A DNA stretch of 57,527 nucleotides from Bacillota bacterium. GTDB lineage: Bacteria; Bacillota; Clostridia; Lachnospirales; Bianqueaceae. Numbering within the stretch: position 1 is the stretch's first letter; each line of letters starts with the position of its first letter. The DNA is taken from positions 1-57,527 of the forward strand of contig JAFRZE010000043.1 in assembly GCA_017442735.1 (NCBI GenBank). Direction: 5' to 3'. The notes beneath the pieces were generated by a model. That model did no database searches and had not been told where the DNA came from. It saw only the letters and a program-made list of their open reading frames with translations. A program made the position numbers and the translations under genes. Shown here in pieces: positions 47,295 through 54,890 of this stretch.

Positions 47295-48902
47295 TCAATA
47301 GAACCAGTCGCCGCCTTCATCCGACTCCATCTGCTTCAGGAAGGAAAGCTTGAACAGACCGCCGATTCCGGCATTTGGCGCCAGCTCTTCGAGTTTTTTC
47401 ATAAGCTCACCGTCAAAATCATTCAGACGGCAGTAGGAATCCTCATCAAAGACCATCGTAGCCTTGGTCTGATCCGTATAGGCTTCCCATTTGCGCATGC
47501 CTTCATGATTCGGGTCGCCATAGCGGGCAAAGCTCACATAGGATCCGGCGACTTCATCCTCGATCCGCTCGGTCACGCCGTCGATGTTGCAGACCGGTAC
47601 ACGATGCGAGTTATAGAAGACAAACGGAATATCCGAGCAGTGCCATGCCGGACGGGAACCGTTCACATCGAAATCGAGCGCGAACTGATAGAGGTAAGCG
47701 GGCGCAGAGGAGACTTCCGCCTTTTTCGCGGTCCAGAGGACCGTTGCCGGACGGCACATGAAATCCGCGTTCGCGATCCGGGTAATATCCTTTTCCGGAT
47801 AGGCTTCCTCAAAAAGACTGATCAGTTCATCGGACGCTTCCCCGTATTTTTCCTCCAGGAATTCTTTCTTCTTTTCTTCCGGCTGGTCTGTATCCGGCAG
47901 AGGACCGAAGGAAGTGAATTCTCCATAGACGGAACCGGCCATCGTCGGGACCTTCTTCGCGTAATCGGAGAATCCTACCTGGATGGGATCGCCGAGGAAG
48001 TACTCGTTCTGAAGCGGCGCCCAGCTTATAAATATGTCTTCATTCTTCAGCAGTTTATACTGTGCCTGATTGTAGGCGCGGGTAAGCACGTCATAGGGTA
48101 CCTTTTCCAGCTTTTCCACATCCGCTTCATCGATCTTAAGTTCCGCGAGCATGGCAAGCACGAGTTTGCGATGATCTTCTTTGATCTTTTTGATATCCTT
48201 GGGCTGGCTCTTGAACAAGCCGCTCATGAGAATGCCCTTCTGGAACAGACCCGCCGCTTCGGGGATCTGCATCAGCGTCTCGACTTTTCCGCCGCCGCCC
48301 GACTGACCGAAGATCGTCACGTTGTTCGGATCGCCGCCGAAAGATTGTACATTTCTTTTGACCCAGCGCAGGCATTCCACCAGATCCGCCATTCCGGCGT
48401 TCACTGAGTTTTTATATTTTTCTCCGAAAGACGACATATCCAGGAAGCCCAGAATATTCAGACGATGATTGACCGTGATCACGACCACATCGCCGTATTC
48501 GGCCAGACAGTCACCTTCATAGGCTACCTGTTCGATCGAGGATCCGTTGGCGTATCCGCCGCCGTGAAGCCAGACCATGACCGGTTTTTTCGCTTCCGGA
48601 TCGAGGGTGGGCGTCCAGAGGTTCAGATTCTGGCAGTGTTCGTTCGAAGGCCAGAAGCGGTGCGGTACCTGGATCTCTCCCGAGGGTTTGGGTTCGCCCA
48701 TGGTAGGGCAGATATAACCGTAATTGGTCGCGTCCTTGATGCCTTTCCAGCTTTTCGGCGCGGTCGGCATCTGCCAGCGGTCGGCAAAGGCGTATTCGAT
48801 CCCCTGGAAAGTGTAGATCCCATCGAGATAGAATCCCTTCAGTTTTCCTTCCTGTGTCTGAACGACGGTCATTTCATCATTACAGTAAAACTCTCTTGCC
48901 AT
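47295..48902 (-). CDS. Type-B carboxylesterase
   Basis: A 535-residue alpha/beta hydrolase of the carboxylesterase/cholinesterase family. HGGGYANG (113-120) is the oxyanion hole, Ser201 in FGQSGGGGK the nucleophile, Glu328 in VYGEFTSFG the likely acid and His421 in WHCSDIPFVF the base. It has no signal peptide, so it acts inside the cell on unknown esters. It lies 46 bases upstream of the synthase gene on the same strand and may be transcribed with it. AAGGAGG lies before the ATG. Confidence 0.92.
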   Translation of the reverse strand: MAREFYCNDEMTVVQTQEGKLKGFYLDGIYTFQGIEYAFADRWQMPTAPKSWKGIKDATNYGYICPTMGEPKPSGEIQVPHRFWPSNEHCQNLNLWTPTLDPEAKKPVMVWLHGGGYANGSSIEQVAYEGDCLAEYGDVVVITVNHRLNILGFLDMSSFGEKYKNSVNAGMADLVECLRWVKRNVQSFGGDPNNVTIFGQSGGGGKVETLMQIPEAAGLFQKGILMSGLFKSQPKDIKKIKEDHRKLVLAMLAELKIDEADVEKLEKVPYDVLTRAYNQAQYKLLKNEDIFISWAPLQNEYFLGDPIQVGFSDYAKKVPTMAGSVYGEFTSFGPLPDTDQPEEKKKEFLEEKYGEASDELISLFEEAYPEKDITRIANADFMCRPATVLWTAKKAEVSSAPAYLYQFALDFDVNGSRPAWHCSDIPFVFYNSHRVPVCNIDGVTERIEDEVAGSYVSFARYGDPNHEGMRKWEAYTDQTKATMVFDEDSYCRLNDFDGELMKKLEELAPNAGIGGLFKLSFLKQMESDEGGDWFY

Positions 48903-48984
48903 TTTTTGTCCTCCTTGTATATTTTATTGGAAAAATATTCAAAAAAGTACTCATTCTTACCCATTATAACAGAAGAATCTGCCG

Positions 48985-49013
48985 TTGCATAGTCTTTTTC
49001 TTTTTGTTATAAT
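48985..49013 (+). promoter_or_regulatory. Promoter of the TSCPD protein gene
   Basis: TTGCAT, 17 T-rich bases and TATAAT lie 34 bases before the ATG at 49048. Confidence 0.7.
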
Positions 49014-49047
49014 GTATCAAGATTCTAAGAGAAAAGAGGAAAAACCC

Positions 49048-49296
49048 ATGTATTCCTACAAAACATCAGGCACCTGTTCCCAGATGATCCACTTTGATAT
49101 CCGGGATGGAAAAGTTTATAATGTTTCCTTTGACGGCGGCTGCAACGGCAACCTGAAAGGCATCAGCAAATTAGTGGAAGGTCAGGACGCACAGCATATC
49201 ATCGATCTTCTGAAAGGCAACACCTGCGGCTTTAAACCCACCTCCTGCCCCGACCAGCTCGCGAGAGCGCTGGAAGCGGCGCTGGCCAAAGGCTGA
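49048..49296 (+). CDS. TSCPD-domain protein (TIGR03905-like)
   Basis: An 82-residue protein consisting of a stand-alone TSCPD domain: GTCSQMIHF, VSFDGGCNGN, GNTCGFKPTSCPDQLARAL. The same domain ends some ribonucleotide reductases and is thought to bind metal through its cysteines; stand-alone forms are widespread in Clostridia and lack a known function. An upstream in-frame ATG at 48985 lies in the -35 box and is rejected; AGAGG stands eight bases before the chosen ATG. Confidence 0.9.
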   Translation: MYSYKTSGTCSQMIHFDIRDGKVYNVSFDGGCNGNLKGISKLVEGQDAQHIIDLLKGNTCGFKPTSCPDQLARALEAALAKG

Positions 49297-49321
49297 AGCC
49301 GGAATCGTTTGGGGCTTATTC

Positions 49322-49764
49322 TCAGGTTTTTTCACATCTGCCCCAAGCCGTTGGAAAAGATAGTAGAAAAGTAAAGATAGCCGCCCAAGACTTTTTTGGT
49401 TTTTTGGGCGGCGCATCAATTTGACGAGCTATCTTATCTAAATCCTGGGCAAGAAGAGCCGATCGGCAGTTATCTTATCCAGAAAAATCGATGAACAGAC
49501 GACTCGATTGGGCGAGATTCTTTTCTGACGGACAATTCGTTCCAATCTCTGGATAAGATAGCTCGTCATGTTGATAAATACCCCAGAAATCACAGGAATT
49601 CCTGGGTGACGGGACGGAAAAAACCACTAAACGCCCCAAGGGAGGCACTTCGTAAGGAAGTTGTATCCCTTTAGGCTCTTATGATTGCTCTTCACAAGGG
49701 TTTTCCCCCTTGGATCCCATGATAAAACATAAGGGGTGCAGCATCTCATTTTGCTGCACCCCTT
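49322..49764 (+). repeat. Dispersed repeat, complete copy B
   Basis: This gene-free 495-bp gap between convergent genes is nearly filled by a repeat element. In order: the 33-bp block shared with copy C (49322-49354); hairpin CCGCCCAA/TTGGGCGG (49381-49411); a 17-bp perfect inverted repeat TGACGAGCTATCTTATC (49422-49438) with its complement at 49552-49568; the 100-bp core shared with copy A (49540-49639); and the 12-bp-stem hairpin AAGGGGTGCAGC/GCTGCACCCCTT (49731-49764), which may end the neighbouring transcripts. No open frame with a ribosome site was found. Confidence 0.8.
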
Positions 49765-49791
49765 GTTTGGTTTGAGAGATAAATCATACTA

Positions 49792-50259
49792 CTACTGTCC
49801 CAACAGCATCGTGATCACGGAAAAAATAATGGCCGGGACCATCGCGGTGACCCAGACCCAAAGGAGATATCTGGGTTTGATTCGCTGCTTTTTTCTTTGC
49901 TCCGAAAACTCGGACATCGTCCGGCTGGGGACAAGTCTGCCGTCTTCCAGATGCATAAAGCGGGAAGCGGAAGTATGATAGGAAATAAAGTCAAGGATAC
50001 CGTTGTACCAGGCCATGAACAAAAGCCAGGCAGCCAGAAAGAGCAGCGCGACGACCAGGAAAGAATCGCCGAGAACGCGGCAGATGCTGTAGGCGCCACG
50101 GGCGAGAAAGATCCCGCGGAAGTAGAGGTTGAGGACAAGAATGATCAGGGCGATACCGATGGAGATCAAAAGATAGAGCTTCGGCTTGGGCATTTTGGCT
50201 CTGGTGGGCTCGGTCTTAGCTTTTGGCTTTTTGTCTTGCTTTTTTTCGGAATTTGTCAT
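49792..50259 (-). CDS. Small membrane protein (DUF3899-like)
   Basis: A 155-residue protein with a basic N-terminal tail (residues 1-27, Lys-rich), three hydrophobic spans (YLLISIGIALIILVLNLYF, FLVVALLFLAAWLLFMAW, LLWVWVTAMVPAIIFSVITML) and a charged loop between the second and third. The GDSFLVVALLFL...GILDFISYHTS pattern is reminiscent of DUF3899, but this is by eye only. AAGGAGTCCCT precedes the ATG. It diverges from the folC operon. Function unknown. Confidence 0.7.
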   Translation of the reverse strand: MTNSEKKQDKKPKAKTEPTRAKMPKPKLYLLISIGIALIILVLNLYFRGIFLARGAYSICRVLGDSFLVVALLFLAAWLLFMAWYNGILDFISYHTSASRFMHLEDGRLVPSRTMSEFSEQRKKQRIKPRYLLWVWVTAMVPAIIFSVITMLLGQ

Positions 50260-50295
50260 AGGGACTCCTTCAGCGGCCGGGATAGACGGCGGCTA

Positions 50296-50324
50296 TTGTT
50301 TTTCGGGCGTGTTTATCTTATAAT
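50296..50324 (+). promoter_or_regulatory. Promoter of the folC operon
   Basis: TTGTTT, 17 bases and TATAAT. The start point near 50331 excludes a TTG at 50328 and supports ATG 50370 as the folC start. Confidence 0.7.
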
Positions 50325-50369
50325 ACCTTGAAAGACTCTTTTTGTCTACCGGAGATTATAGAAGATAGG

Positions 50370-51710
50370 ATGAAATATCAGGAATATCTGAGCTGGCTGG
50401 AAGAAGTGCCGCTCTATGGACACAAGGATGGTGTCAACAACATTCGTAAGCTCATGGACCGGATGGGGAACCCGCAGACGAAGTATCGCGTCATTCACGT
50501 TGCCGGTACGAACGGAAAAGGTTCCTGCTGTGCCATGCTTTCGAGTGTGTTTTCCGAAGCAGGTTATCGGACGGGATTGTTCACTTCACCGCATCTGATC
50601 GACTATACCGAGCGGATCCAGGTGGACCGTCTGCCGATCGCCAAACGCGATTTTGTCCGGATCGGAATGAAAGTCCGGCGAGAGATCGAGCAGATGGTCA
50701 TGGAAGGAGAAAACCATTGTACGTTTTTCGAGATCCTCACAGCCATGGCTTTCCTGTATTTCGCGGAGCAAAACGTCGATGTGGTAGTATTGGAGACCGG
50801 TGTGGGCGGACGGCTGGACGCGACAAATATCGTGGAAGCACCGCAGCTGCTTCTGACACTGATCACCAGTATCAGTCTGGATCACACCAAAGTCCTGGGC
50901 GATACCGTCTCTTTGATCGCGGCGGAGAAAGCGGGCATCATGCGCCCAAATGTTCCGACGGTGCTGGCGAAGAATCCGCCGGAAGTACAGGATGTGATCC
51001 GTGAGAAGGCAAAAATGCTGGGATGTCCGTATATCTATGCCGGCGAGACAGATGCATCGCTGCTGATGAGACGCGGCGAAGACGGAAAGATGCGCCGGAT
51101 CCCGCTGGAGGGACTCTATCAGAGAGAAAATGTCAGTGCCGTAACATCAGCGCTTCAGGTTTTACAAAGACAGCGCAGGGAGGGACGTCTGATCATCCCA
51201 AAGGAAGCGATCGACCAGGGCCTTTTAAAGACCTTCTGGCCCGGACGCATGCAGGAAAAGAGCCTTTATGGAAAGAAGATCCTGCTGGACGGCGCGCATA
51301 ACCCGGCCGGTGCCAACCATCTGGCGGAGTATTTGAAAACCATGTATCCGCCGTCCGGCTGCGTACTTGTTTTCAGCGCGCTGGGGAAGAAGGATGTTTC
51401 CGGTATCCTGCGGGTGCTTCGGAACTGTCCGGCTATAGGAGAAGCGATCTTTACACGGATCCACGGAGAGAAGAATGAAGGCCGTTTTATTGAGATCTGG
51501 CAGGAGACCGATCCGTCGGATGCCGATCCGTCAGATGCCGATCCGTCAGATGCCGGAAGCAAGGCGGAAAGCAAGCCGTTTAAAGTGATACCCGAACCGA
51601 TCGAAGCCGTTCGGCAGGCGGCGAGAAGGAAAAACGCATCCCTTGTCGTCTGTGCCGGATCCCTGTATCTGATCGGAGAAATATTGGAAAAACTGGGAAA
51701 GAGAGGATAA
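50370..51710 (+). CDS. folC: Folylpolyglutamate synthase/dihydrofolate synthase
   Basis: A 446-residue Mur-ligase-like enzyme that adds glutamate to dihydropteroate and to folates. The P-loop is HVAGTNGKGS, followed by LFTSPHLIDYTERI, the metal site in LETGVGGRLDATN, SISLDHTKVLG, the carbamylated-Lys segment AAEKAGIM and LLDGAHNP in the C-terminal domain. Near the end lies an extra Asp/Pro/Ser-rich stretch coded by three 15-bp repeats (51510-51554). It is the first gene of a six-gene operon otherwise unrelated to folate. Confidence 0.95.
   Translation: MKYQEYLSWLEEVPLYGHKDGVNNIRKLMDRMGNPQTKYRVIHVAGTNGKGSCCAMLSSVFSEAGYRTGLFTSPHLIDYTERIQVDRLPIAKRDFVRIGMKVRREIEQMVMEGENHCTFFEILTAMAFLYFAEQNVDVVVLETGVGGRLDATNIVEAPQLLLTLITSISLDHTKVLGDTVSLIAAEKAGIMRPNVPTVLAKNPPEVQDVIREKAKMLGCPYIYAGETDASLLMRRGEDGKMRRIPLEGLYQRENVSAVTSALQVLQRQRREGRLIIPKEAIDQGLLKTFWPGRMQEKSLYGKKILLDGAHNPAGANHLAEYLKTMYPPSGCVLVFSALGKKDVSGILRVLRNCPAIGEAIFTRIHGEKNEGRFIEIWQETDPSDADPSDADPSDAGSKAESKPFKVIPEPIEAVRQAARRKNASLVVCAGSLYLIGEILEKLGKRG
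51510..51554 (+). repeat. Three 15-bp tandem repeats in folC
   Basis: GATCCGTCRGATGCC occurs three times in a row, in frame, coding three Asp-Pro-Ser-Asp-Ala units. The first copy differs by one base (G for A). Such short direct repeats can expand or contract by slippage without breaking the frame. Confidence 0.9.
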
Positions 51711-51715
51711 GGCGT

Positions 51716-51913
51716 ATGTTTGATTTTCATCAGGAACTGGTGCGTTATGAAAAAAGCCTGCTCATGAGTGAAGTGCCTGATCCGTCGGCCGGAGATACAT
51801 TTTCCGGGGATGAGGTAAAGGATATTTTAGATATCGCCAAGGTCTTCGCGGAGAACGAAGTCGTAGGGACCAGAGCGGCGAAAATGCAGAGTGATACCTG
51901 GAAGAGGGAATGA
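51716..51913 (+). CDS. Small acidic protein of unknown function
   Basis: A 65-residue acidic protein that lies five bases after folC and overlaps the TPR gene by three or four bases. It starts with a helical segment (FDFHQELVRYEKSLLMSE), followed by a short linker and a second helix (DEVKDILDIAKVFAENE). No family is recognised. Its conserved-looking position in the operon and tight spacing support it as a gene. It might be a partner of the TPR protein, but this is speculation. Confidence 0.65.
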   Translation: MFDFHQELVRYEKSLLMSEVPDPSAGDTFSGDEVKDILDIAKVFAENEVVGTRAAKMQSDTWKRE

Positions 51914-52947
51914 TCGTGGCAGACGCTAACTTATACAAATCTCCGCGAACGATAGAGCGGGAAACGAGGGAAGCGCTTCAGCGGACGTCGAACGCCTACT
52001 ATGTCAGTGCGGTACGGTTTGCTTCCGAACAGGACTATACGCACGCGACAGAGTATCTGAGACGGGCGATCCGGTATGATAAATTCCATATCCGGGCACG
52101 AAATCTCCTGGGGCTTCTTATGTTCCAGCAAGGAGAGATCGCAGAAGCGATCAAGGAATGGCGCCTCTCTTTATATATGCGGGCGGACCGCAACCGCGCG
52201 GCATATTATCTGTCAGAGCTCGGAAAAGAAAAACAGCTCATCGCGAACATGGGACAGAGTCTGATCCTGTTCAATGAAGCGCTGAAACTCGCCGCGCAGG
52301 ATCAGGGAGATTTCGCGCTCGTACGCCTGAAAAAAGCGACGCAGCTGAATCCCCGTTTTGTGAAAGCCCACCTGCTGCTGGCCGTATGCTATATGAACAA
52401 AGAGGCTTATCCGGCCGCTAGGGAAGTGCTGGAACGGGCAAAAGCCGTCGACCCGCTGAATCCGGATCTGCTCCGATATGAGCAGATGGTGGATGAGGCG
52501 ATAGAGGCCATGGATCCGTTACAGACAGAGGAAGAGATCCGTGATGTTTCGACCGATGAAGAGGTCCTTCGCACACTGAACGATCCGGATCTTCAGAACT
52601 TCGCCGGCGAAAAAGAAAAGACGGAAAGGATCCGGGACCGGAAACTGGTCCTTTCACAGCTGTTGCTGTTTCTTGCCGGTCTGCTTCTGGGCGGTCTTTT
52701 TATCTCCTATCTGTGGACGCCCGGCCAGCTACGGGAACTGACAGAGGAAGTAACAGATCAGAATCTCACGATCGCCAGGCTGGAACAGGAAAACGAAAGT
52801 CTGACAACGCTGCTCGGCCAGAGCAAAGAACTGCTGACGACCATTACCGAGGGAGGAGGTAAAATCTCGGAAGTCGTACTGGCCGATGTGCGCGCACTCC
52901 TTAAGGATATTCAGAATCAAGTACCGCTGGAGGAATACGGGAAATGA
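51910..52947 (+). CDS. TPR-repeat membrane protein with coiled coil
   Basis: A 345-residue protein. Residues 25-200 hold tetratricopeptide repeats (ASEQDYTHATEYLRRAIRYD, GLLMFQQGEIAEAIKEWRLS, FALVRLKKATQLNPRFVKAH, MNKEAYPAAREVLERAKAVDP). One membrane span follows at about 246-268 (LVLSQLLLFLAGLLLGGLFI), then an outer coiled coil (272-315). This topology, with cytoplasmic TPRs and an external stalk, suggests a scaffold at the membrane. A GTG at 51916, six bases after AGAGGGA, is an alternative start to ATG 51910. Function unknown. Confidence 0.8.
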   Translation: MIVADANLYKSPRTIERETREALQRTSNAYYVSAVRFASEQDYTHATEYLRRAIRYDKFHIRARNLLGLLMFQQGEIAEAIKEWRLSLYMRADRNRAAYYLSELGKEKQLIANMGQSLILFNEALKLAAQDQGDFALVRLKKATQLNPRFVKAHLLLAVCYMNKEAYPAAREVLERAKAVDPLNPDLLRYEQMVDEAIEAMDPLQTEEEIRDVSTDEEVLRTLNDPDLQNFAGEKEKTERIRDRKLVLSQLLLFLAGLLLGGLFISYLWTPGQLRELTEEVTDQNLTIARLEQENESLTTLLGQSKELLTTITEGGGKISEVVLADVRALLKDIQNQVPLEEYGK

Positions 52948-54872
52948 TAAGCTTATATATGGAAGGAAAAGTCGATGACCTGAAAGAGGGCATCGGCTTT
53001 TTGCAGGATGACCTGCAGATCCGGCTCACAGATCAGCCGGACGAGGCGCAGATAAAGATCAGCGTGATCGAAGCGCAGAAGGAAGACACGCTTCAGGTCA
53101 TCTATCATGCGGAAGATGGAAGCGCGCAGATCGCCTATTCACGCCGCATTACGTTTTTCCGGGCGCTGGGGCTCCTTATGCAGCATCTGCGGGAAAAGGA
53201 GAATGAAGATTACACTGCCTGCGAGACGATGTATTTCACACTGAACGGACCTATGTACGATGTATCGCAGGGCAACGCGGTCATCAATCTGAAAACGGTC
53301 AAAACCCTTCTTCGGACGATGGCGGTCATGGGTCTGGATATGCTGATGCTGTACTGTGAAGACAGCTATCAGGTAAAGGAAGAACCGTATTTCGGCTATA
53401 TGCGCGGGAAGTATACGGAAGAGGATATGCGCCGGATCGATGATTATGCCTACGCGCTCGGTATCGAAGTCATTCCCTGTATCCAGACACTGGCGCATAT
53501 GGCCAATACCTTCCGCTGGGACGGAGTATACGGAGACATCATGGAAGACGATGAGTGCATGCTCGTTGGAGAACCTAAGGTATATGAATTTATCCGGCGG
53601 CTTCTTATAGCGGCTTCCAGACCTTTCCGAACGAAGCGGATCCATATCGGGATGGATGAGGCATGGAAGCTGGGCCTGGGCAAATATCTGCGGCTACATG
53701 GCTATACCGAGAAGACCGTGATCATGCAGGAGCACCTTAGGAAAGTGATGGAGATCGTCCGGGAACTGGGACTTCAGCCCATGATGTGGGCGGATATGTT
53801 CTTTCGTGCCATCACGCCGCACGGGGAATACTACGTACCAGGGGATTTCAAGGTTCCGGAATCGACCAGGGACGCGGTGCCGGAGGATGTCGAACTGGTT
53901 TACTGGGATTACTATCATGATCAGCAGGACGTGTATGCCTACCATATCGATAAACACCGCGCGCTGTGCCATGATCCCGGAAAGACGATCTTTGCCGGCG
54001 GGATCTGGACCTGGATCGGATTCGGCGCTGACTGGCCGATCACCTTCGGCAATTCTCTGCCGGCCGTAAGGGCGTGCAAGGAGAAGGGTGTCAGGGAAGT
54101 CATCATCACAGTTTGGGGCGACCGGGCGACTGAGTGCAATATTCTGGCGACACTGCCGGGCCTTTGCTTCTATGCCGAGCACGGATACCGGCAGGATCCC
54201 TCCATGGAAGAGATCGCTAAGCGCTTTGAATTCGTGACCGGCGCGAAGTGGGATGATTTCATGCGGTTCGCGGAGATCAACTATATCCCGGGCACGGAAA
54301 AAGGAAAGAACATCCCCTACAGTCCCAGCAAGTTCCTGATGTATCAGGATGTGCTGGAAGGACTGTTCGATGCGAATCTCGACGGGGATGCCGTCCGTGA
54401 CTATTATCTTTCCCTGACGAAAGCATACGAAGAGAGTATCGGACGTAACGGAAAGTATGACAGTCTGATGAAGTTTTATTATCTGGTATCCGGCGTGCTG
54501 GAGATCAAGGCCGATCTGGGCATTCAGCTCAGAAAGGCATATCTCTCGGGTGATCACAGGGAACTGGGACTTATCCGGGATGAGGTTTTACCCGAGCTTC
54601 AGAAGAGAGTACAGGCTTTGAAGGAATATCATCGTGATCTGTGGAGCGAGACCTATCAGCTGTTCGGATGGGACATTATGGATATCCGGTACGGAGGTAT
54701 CATTTCCAGGGCGGAAACCGCGATCTACCGGATCGGACGCTATCTGCTCGGTGATCAGGAAGCGCTGGCGGAACTGGATGAGCCAAGACTCTATTATAAT
54801 GGAAGGGAAGGGATCCCGCATTATACGAACTGGTATGAGCAGATCTATACACCCAGTACGACCGCACGATAA
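52944..54872 (+). CDS. Glycoside hydrolase family 20 (beta-N-acetylhexosaminidase-like)
   Basis: A 642-residue enzyme. A small N-terminal alpha/beta domain (to about residue 90) precedes a GH20 TIM barrel; the catalytic Asp-Glu pair is Asp238-Glu239 in RIHIGMDEAWKLG, and MMWADMF, YWDYYHD and GGIWTWIG are later barrel strands. The C-terminal 200 residues are helical. GH20 enzymes remove terminal GlcNAc or GalNAc by substrate-assisted catalysis. It has no signal peptide, so it acts on imported or recycled (cell-wall or mucin) fragments. The start overlaps the TPR stop by ATGA, with GGAGG about ten bases upstream. Confidence 0.9.
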   Translation: MISLYMEGKVDDLKEGIGFLQDDLQIRLTDQPDEAQIKISVIEAQKEDTLQVIYHAEDGSAQIAYSRRITFFRALGLLMQHLREKENEDYTACETMYFTLNGPMYDVSQGNAVINLKTVKTLLRTMAVMGLDMLMLYCEDSYQVKEEPYFGYMRGKYTEEDMRRIDDYAYALGIEVIPCIQTLAHMANTFRWDGVYGDIMEDDECMLVGEPKVYEFIRRLLIAASRPFRTKRIHIGMDEAWKLGLGKYLRLHGYTEKTVIMQEHLRKVMEIVRELGLQPMMWADMFFRAITPHGEYYVPGDFKVPESTRDAVPEDVELVYWDYYHDQQDVYAYHIDKHRALCHDPGKTIFAGGIWTWIGFGADWPITFGNSLPAVRACKEKGVREVIITVWGDRATECNILATLPGLCFYAEHGYRQDPSMEEIAKRFEFVTGAKWDDFMRFAEINYIPGTEKGKNIPYSPSKFLMYQDVLEGLFDANLDGDAVRDYYLSLTKAYEESIGRNGKYDSLMKFYYLVSGVLEIKADLGIQLRKAYLSGDHRELGLIRDEVLPELQKRVQALKEYHRDLWSETYQLFGWDIMDIRYGGIISRAETAIYRIGRYLLGDQEALAELDEPRLYYNGREGIPHYTNWYEQIYTPSTTAR

Positions 54873-54890
54873 TTGAAGGAAAACAGTAAA

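Noticed and set aside
51510-51554. CRISPR-like short direct repeats
   Set aside because: The 15-bp units are contiguous, without spacers, and lie in frame inside folC.
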